From assembly GCA_947579665.1 (NCBI GenBank), contig OX388351.1:62752939-62816938 (forward strand): DNA of 64,000 nucleotides, read 5' to 3'. The translations under genes and the position numbers were made by a program. The stretch comes from Sympetrum striolatum. Its lineage: Eukaryota; Arthropoda; Insecta; Odonata; Libellulidae. The notes beneath the pieces were generated by a model. It was not told the DNA's origin. It ran no database searches and was given only the letters and a program-made list of their open reading frames with translations. Position 1 is the first letter of the stretch; every line of letters starts with the position of its first letter. Below are positions 59,633-64,000 of this stretch, in pieces.

Positions 59633-59893
59633 AAAAAATATTTGGAACACGGCTTTCAATGAATTAGAGCTTTTAAATATCCATTATAAACGCTCTCTGT
59701 CGGTTTTCCTCGTCCCATTCACCGGTATTCGGCAAAAACAAGAATCACCGTACTGTATAGGGTGTTCTTTAAAGTACTGTGATCCTTTTATGCTTTCTCC
59801 GAAAACCTGGTGAGTAATATAAGGAACACCGACAAAGACGGCTATTGGAGACTTAAAACCTCTAATTCCCTGTTTCTCACGAAAAATATTTCA
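59633..59893. mobile_element. Foldback element with arms of about 120 bp
   Basis: The left arm (59633 to about 59760) and right arm (about 59765-59893) are imperfect reverse complements almost to the centre. The outer parts pair AAATATTTGGAACAC with a GAAAAATATTTC end, and GAATTAGAGCTTTTAAATAT with AGACTTAAAACCTCTAATTC. The centre pairs around GTACTGTATAGGGTGTTC. The right arm is nearly identical over about 42 bases to the half copy at 30324-30366, so this is a dispersed family. It has no coding capacity. RNA from it would form one long hairpin. Confidence 0.8.
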
Positions 59894-60014
59894 GATTTAC
59901 ACATTCCATCCATCTTTCGGAGCCGAGTTTTATGATTTTATGGTTTTTACTTAAGATCGATTATCTAAAGAATCTAGTATTAATCTTTGGAAACAGCCTT
60001 AGCCTATCCTTAAT

Positions 60015-60146
60015 GGTAGTAGTAGTAGTGTTGCTAAAAGTGCTTCGACAGCTTAGGTCATTTCGCACATTGGCTCCCACCGGGATTCGAACCCGGGACC
60101 GCTTTCACCAAAGGCAAACGCGCTGTCCACATGACTATCCGGGAGC
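60015..60146 (-). mobile_element. tRNA-derived SINE, family 3, with 12-bp target duplication
   Basis: CCTATCCTTAAT is repeated at 60003-60014 and 60147-60158. On the minus strand, a tRNA-like head of 76 bases (60072-60147) has a perfect 7-bp acceptor stem (GGCTCCC with GGGAGCC), an A box TAGTCATGTGG, a perfect 5-bp T stem and B box GGTTCGAATCC. The anticodon arm is ambiguous, so I do not assign an anticodon. A short body (AATGTGCGAAATGACCTAAG, then TCGAAGCACTTTTAGC) leads to an ACTACTACTAC tail. The last head base overlaps the target duplication. Short, well preserved and so probably young. Confidence 0.88.
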
Positions 60147-60289
60147 CCTATCCTTAATCATATGTAAGAATTTTGGTTGTATTATTTTATGTGAAAATCG
60201 TTCATCTTCGATTATTTTCAAAGCGATACTCGGAAGTTATCTCAGCCTTATTTCGAATCATTAAACACCCTTGGAGTTTAGAAATATTC

Positions 60290-60960
60290 AACGTAAAATA
60301 TTTTCTGCTTGGATATTCACGGAGGCGAAAACTCGCGGCTCCCCACGAGGCTCAAGCCTTTAACCAAATGTTGCCACGTATTGGCGCAGCCGTGTTCCTC
60401 TTGCGAGGAAATCTGAAAGAAAGGAGTGGAAAAATCTGTGGAAATTCTTCTGCCTGGAAACAGGGTAATCACCACAAAGAACTTCCGGACCATTAGACAT
60501 CCTTTAAAACGGACAGTGGCTAAAGGAAGAATTTTGGAGAGGAAAGGAGAGGATCGGAGATGGCCATGGCAATGGTCCAATAGAATATGAGGTTTAAATT
60601 GAAGCTGGTCTGAATGGGGGAATTGAATACCCAATGAGAATTACGGCGGACTCTTATAAGTGGATGGGGAAGTCGCGAAAAACTACAGAAGGCAATTTTG
60701 CATTAGAAAGTAGGATCGCTTTTTCTCCGGCGCGAGGTCGAAGTAAAATAAATGAAGGGGAATTAATTTAGTTTGCGGATTGTTCAGCTTCTAAGTATGC
60801 CAATCCGAAATCGATTATTCAAATTTCCCCCGCTCATATCCCTGATTTATTTCGGGGCGTTTTTTGCGGCCTGATTCCTTCGCTTGTTTTTCGACCTAAA
60901 TGAGGGAAACTCGTTTTATTCCTTCCTTATTTCATTCTGCGATCCGACGTTGGTCTTGAT
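60290..60960 (+). other. GC-richer and purine-rich block
   Basis: 60290-60520 is GC-richer with opposing frames (60173-60496 plus, 60317-60634 minus), neither recognised. 60530-60760 is purine-rich (GGAGAGGAAAGGAGAGGATC). Possibly regulatory or an unidentified repeat. Confidence 0.3.
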
Positions 60961-61029
60961 AGTGGCATTTCGCTAAACAAAAGAGCAAATAAGTGGAAGG
61001 ATTGAGGTCGCTCAAGCAGTCTTGTGCGG

Positions 61030-61890
61030 TCATGACTTTTGTGCGGAAATGGAGGTTTTTTTTAGGAAAATTACAGTAGAAAATATATGATTCATAATTT
61101 TAAGGAATTTGAATGTAAATCCAAACTGAAAATGACAGAAAAGTCATTTTCGAAGATTTATAGTACACGCGTGGTTTTGAGCTAGATACGATATAAAATG
61201 CTTGAGTACTCTCTTAACATTAAAGTTAAAATGCTACTTAAACTTCTGACGTCATAAGGAAATGTAAGCCACTGATTGTCATGCTATTGTATTGTAAGTA
61301 AGAATAAGCACCAATTTTCTTAATCGTAAGTAAGAATAATAGCACCAAAAACCATCAAAACATCATCAAATTCTGTATCATATTTTATGTTTTTATTCAA
61401 TTTTTAAATGTTATATTTATTAAAATTAAACGTTGGATTAAGTATATTAAAAATTAAGATAAGAAATCAACGTTAAGCCTTTATATAACCTCTTTAAATG
61501 ACACCCTATTTAAAACTTTTGAAAAATTTCCTATCTGAAATATAAGGACTTTTAAAATTCCTCATATTCAACTTTTTTCTTCTTCAATTCTTCTTTTTTA
61601 ACTTCAATTTCTTTGCATGAGTTTCAATTTACAAAGTCTTCTATATTAGGAGTGTCAAAAACAAAAAATGATAATAGTGGAACCTTGTGTTGTGAAAAAT
61701 TAATCCTTAATCCTTAGGACAGGCTCTTCCCTAATTCGACCATTTTCACACTCCGTCATTCCAAACTGCTTAAAAATTGATCCACTAAATTTACAAACAG
61801 TGCAATGCAACGGGATGTTAATTCAAGTTTTTTCGATTTCTTCTTTTATATCCTTTCATCACGGAATCCTTTAATTCTATTCCGTTGAAA
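61030..61890. other. AT-rich non-coding stretch
   Basis: Contains a local repeat of GTAAGTAAGAATAA (61296 and 61328). Nothing else recognised. Confidence 0.5.
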
Positions 61891-62010
61891 GGGAACGCAC
61901 CCTAAGCTACCGTGCAGTAACAATAGCTGAAAATCTCCAATTCCATGATCCAATTAATGAGCTCAGTCGAACAGAACAAAATCATTCTGCAGCTCTTTGC
62001 ATCTCGTTTC

Positions 62011-62280
62011 TCAATTCACAGAGTACAAATAAGAGGACACGATAGCCTGCAATCTCCTCCCTTTCGGAAGTCCTTCTCGGGTGCAGTTACGGAGCCGTGT
62101 TTGATCTTCGGAGCTTTCTTGGGGGACTTGAAATTGCCCCGAGATGCAAAATATTGTTTGCATGTTCGGTAGAACGTGCTCGGTAGTGTTGGACAAGATC
62201 TCGCAAAAGGTCTGCAGCTTCTCTGGCACATTACGTGCCTCTTCCTCTCGTCTCTTTGTTTGAATATCTTTTTTATCCAT
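62011..62280 (-). pseudogene. Possible frameshifted coding fragment or processed pseudogene
   Basis: Reading the minus strand from ATG 62280, the first half is convincing as protein: MDKKDIQTKRREEEARNVPE continues into a helical KLQTFCEIL stretch and a Thr/Glu/His segment. From about 62140 the same frame loses character, while the next frame becomes Lys/Pro-rich (SPKKAPKIKHGSV, then TAPEKDFRKGG). This suggests a one-base shift in an older coding sequence. Upstream on the same strand, another frame gives a Lys/Ser-rich stretch (KKTNKASVRNVSSHI near 62300-62340), compatible with more frameshifts. No family is recognised. Alternatives are a chance frame or an exon with an unseen splice site. Confidence 0.3.
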
Positions 62281-62309
62281 CGTCTCTTATAATATGGGAC
62301 GAGACATTC

Positions 62310-63375
62310 CTAACACTGGCCTTATTAGTCTTCTTCGCATTGCCCCCGGAAAAAGCTTTCTCAGAATAGAATTAGTTCCTGAACAAATAAAGATGTGATC
62401 TCATGGATAGACTGAGCAATTAATTAAATCTTCTTATGAATGTGAATTAATGGCTGAGACAGGTAGTGATGTGTCCTTTTTACTTTGTAATCATTCTACT
62501 GTATGTTCAATCGAATGAAATGATAATAAAAGAAAAATTAATAAAACTTTCTTGAGTGAGAAATTCATAAAGTTTTCATAAGTCACTTCATATTTCTTTC
62601 ATAATGAATAACATAATGAGAAGAGGTCTCGAGTTTTAATATGGTTAATATGTTTTAACATAATGGCTTGCTGGATAAACAATTTTATTAAAATAATTAT
62701 TGATTACTTTCACATATATATTTAATTAAAAGAATCAGATACTAAAACATCCTCATTTGCGATTTCATTTAACTTTAATTGCTCAAAATAATATGTTTAA
62801 AAACAGGATTGCATGTATGCGATAAAATAGTGACATTTTATAATCACTAAAACTATGTTAAACTATGTTAAACTATGTTACAAAGTATGCAGCTATTTTA
62901 GGCCTCAAAATAATGGGAAGCATTTTTGAGTAACCTATCTGCTTAAGATAAGCTTTTCATTTTTTAACGTGCAAGTAAAAATAAGCTCATTTCTTTTGAT
63001 TCAGTGATAAACTCTTAGCTTAACTTCTTACTTATATATACCTTTGAATCGATGTATTCTAACGTTAGAATATGATTTACCGAAATATAATAAACATATT
63101 CCATATCTTTTACTACTATTATTTTGAAAAAAGTACCTGCGACATTACTCATGATCTAAGTGAAGAATTCCTAATCGTTTCCATTCGAGTAACAAATTCC
63201 CCACCCATCAACTTTATTCTCTAAATTAAGAATAATACTTCAATAAATGATCGTTTGTGACATTCCCGGAACACATTATGTATAAATATAAAGCGTTACA
63301 TTGCTTGTTTTGCTACGTTAATGAACCATAACCCTGTCATTTCCACTTTTAAGTAGAATTTCATTTTAGTCGAAA
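62310..63375. other. AT-rich non-coding stretch
   Basis: Contains three exact copies of a 10-base AACTATGTTA unit at 62851-62880. Nothing else recognised. Confidence 0.6.
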
Positions 63376-63379
63376 ACGA

Positions 63380-63600
63380 TGCAATGCATTCCAATGGACC
63401 TCTCGTCGATAATTAAATCACTTCTTAATTTCGCGTGACTATTGAAACGTTTGATGGAATCAATTAGCTCGAGAATAAATCTGGAACTCATTAAGCGGGG
63501 ACTGCTTATTAAAATTTTGCTTGAGTATGAAATGTCAGCATAAAAAGCATGAATTTTCATGCTCTTCAATTTTCGGTTCGCTGATGCTGCTTCGTTAGCT
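63380..63600. promoter_or_regulatory. Weak candidate conserved non-coding block
   Basis: Less AT-rich, with CGATAATTAAATCAC, ATCAATTAGCTCGAG and CTCATTAAGCGGGG sites. The minus frame 63366-63569 has no motif. Regulatory reading is speculative. Confidence 0.2.
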
Positions 63601-64000
63601 TTTTTAATATTTATTTTGTGTTATTGAAAGAATGCTATAATTTACAAATTTTGGCCTCAATGCATCTCGCAATGGATATTTAATTTTATACGATACTAGT
63701 TAACCACAATTTACATCGATGTTTTACTTAAAATTTCGAAGTAATGGTGAAAATACAAGGTTTATTTCGATGGAAATTTATTACATTAAAAACATATCAT
63801 TAAGTATGTCACATCATTAACACGCAGACTTTAAAATTCGCAGTTTTCATTTACGGTTTTGTGATTGATATGAAGTAATTAAATATCACTAGGGATTTTT
63901 TATTTATTTTTTAATATTATGACTTCCCGCAATATCACGGCCACATCCATCGATTTTATCGCTAGGGATGTTAAAAATTATACCACAAGGTATTTATGAA
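63601..64000. other. AT-rich non-coding stretch
   Basis: Nothing recognised. Confidence 0.55.

Noticed and set aside
60072..60147. Functional tRNA gene on the minus strand
   Set aside because: The acceptor and T arms are intact but the anticodon arm is ambiguous, and a body, a simple-repeat tail and a 12-bp target duplication show that it is a SINE.

Overview
This is a gene-poor, AT-rich eukaryotic window. Base composition, the lack of any compact operon-like layout, Helitrons ending in CTAG, tRNA-derived SINEs, a Tc1/mariner-type TA element and decayed non-LTR retrotransposon tails all point to an arthropod nuclear genome, most likely an insect. I cannot name the species. I found no intact, recognisable protein-coding gene. 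Most open frames over 60 codons are chance frames, many of them lying in polypurine/polypyrimidine islands or inside transposons. The window reads as a large intergenic region or a very long intron.

The dominant structure is at 11744-23607: three head-to-tail copies (about 3.98, 3.98 and 3.90 kb) of a non-autonomous Helitron, joined with no spacer. Each copy ends in an 8-bp-stem hairpin, eight bases and then CTAG. Units 1 and 2 are near-identical and unit 3 is more diverged. No replicase/helicase frame is visible. Each unit carries a tRNA-like A/B-box pair near its 5' end, an internal direct duplication of about 0.15-0.3 kb, and what looks like a nested 80-bp hAT-type miniature element.

Other mobile DNA: a decayed LINE reverse-transcriptase tail (about 1685-1816), a 150-bp foldback (3744-3898), a microsatellite followed by a 322-bp tandem pair (6388-7085), a 90-bp TA-flanked element with perfect 28-bp terminal repeats (9550-9639), a tRNA-SINE (25105-25262), a half copy and a full copy of a foldback family (30288-30415 and 59633-59893), a LINE C-terminal remnant (30630-30895), a palindromic SINE with a perfect 12-bp target duplication (31911-32129), a second SINE family with a 14-bp duplication (46497-46746), a possible LINE 3' tail (56500-56622), and a third SINE with a 12-bp duplication (60015-60146). 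There is also an exact 59-bp tandem duplication at 43170-43287.

Between these lie GC-richer blocks of 0.15-0.6 kb in otherwise AT-rich DNA. Some are strongly strand-asymmetric (polypurine or polypyrimidine). Others (24350-24690, 42640-42790, 52300-52690, 5770-5960) contain homeodomain-type TAATTA or CAATTA cores and look like candidate conserved non-coding or enhancer elements. One block (50500-51010) looks like a promoter with a first exon. The best candidates for coding sequence are an unrecognised 125-codon frame (27910-28287, minus), a frameshifted possible pseudogene (62011-62280, minus) and an unrecognised 114-codon frame (56799-57143, plus).
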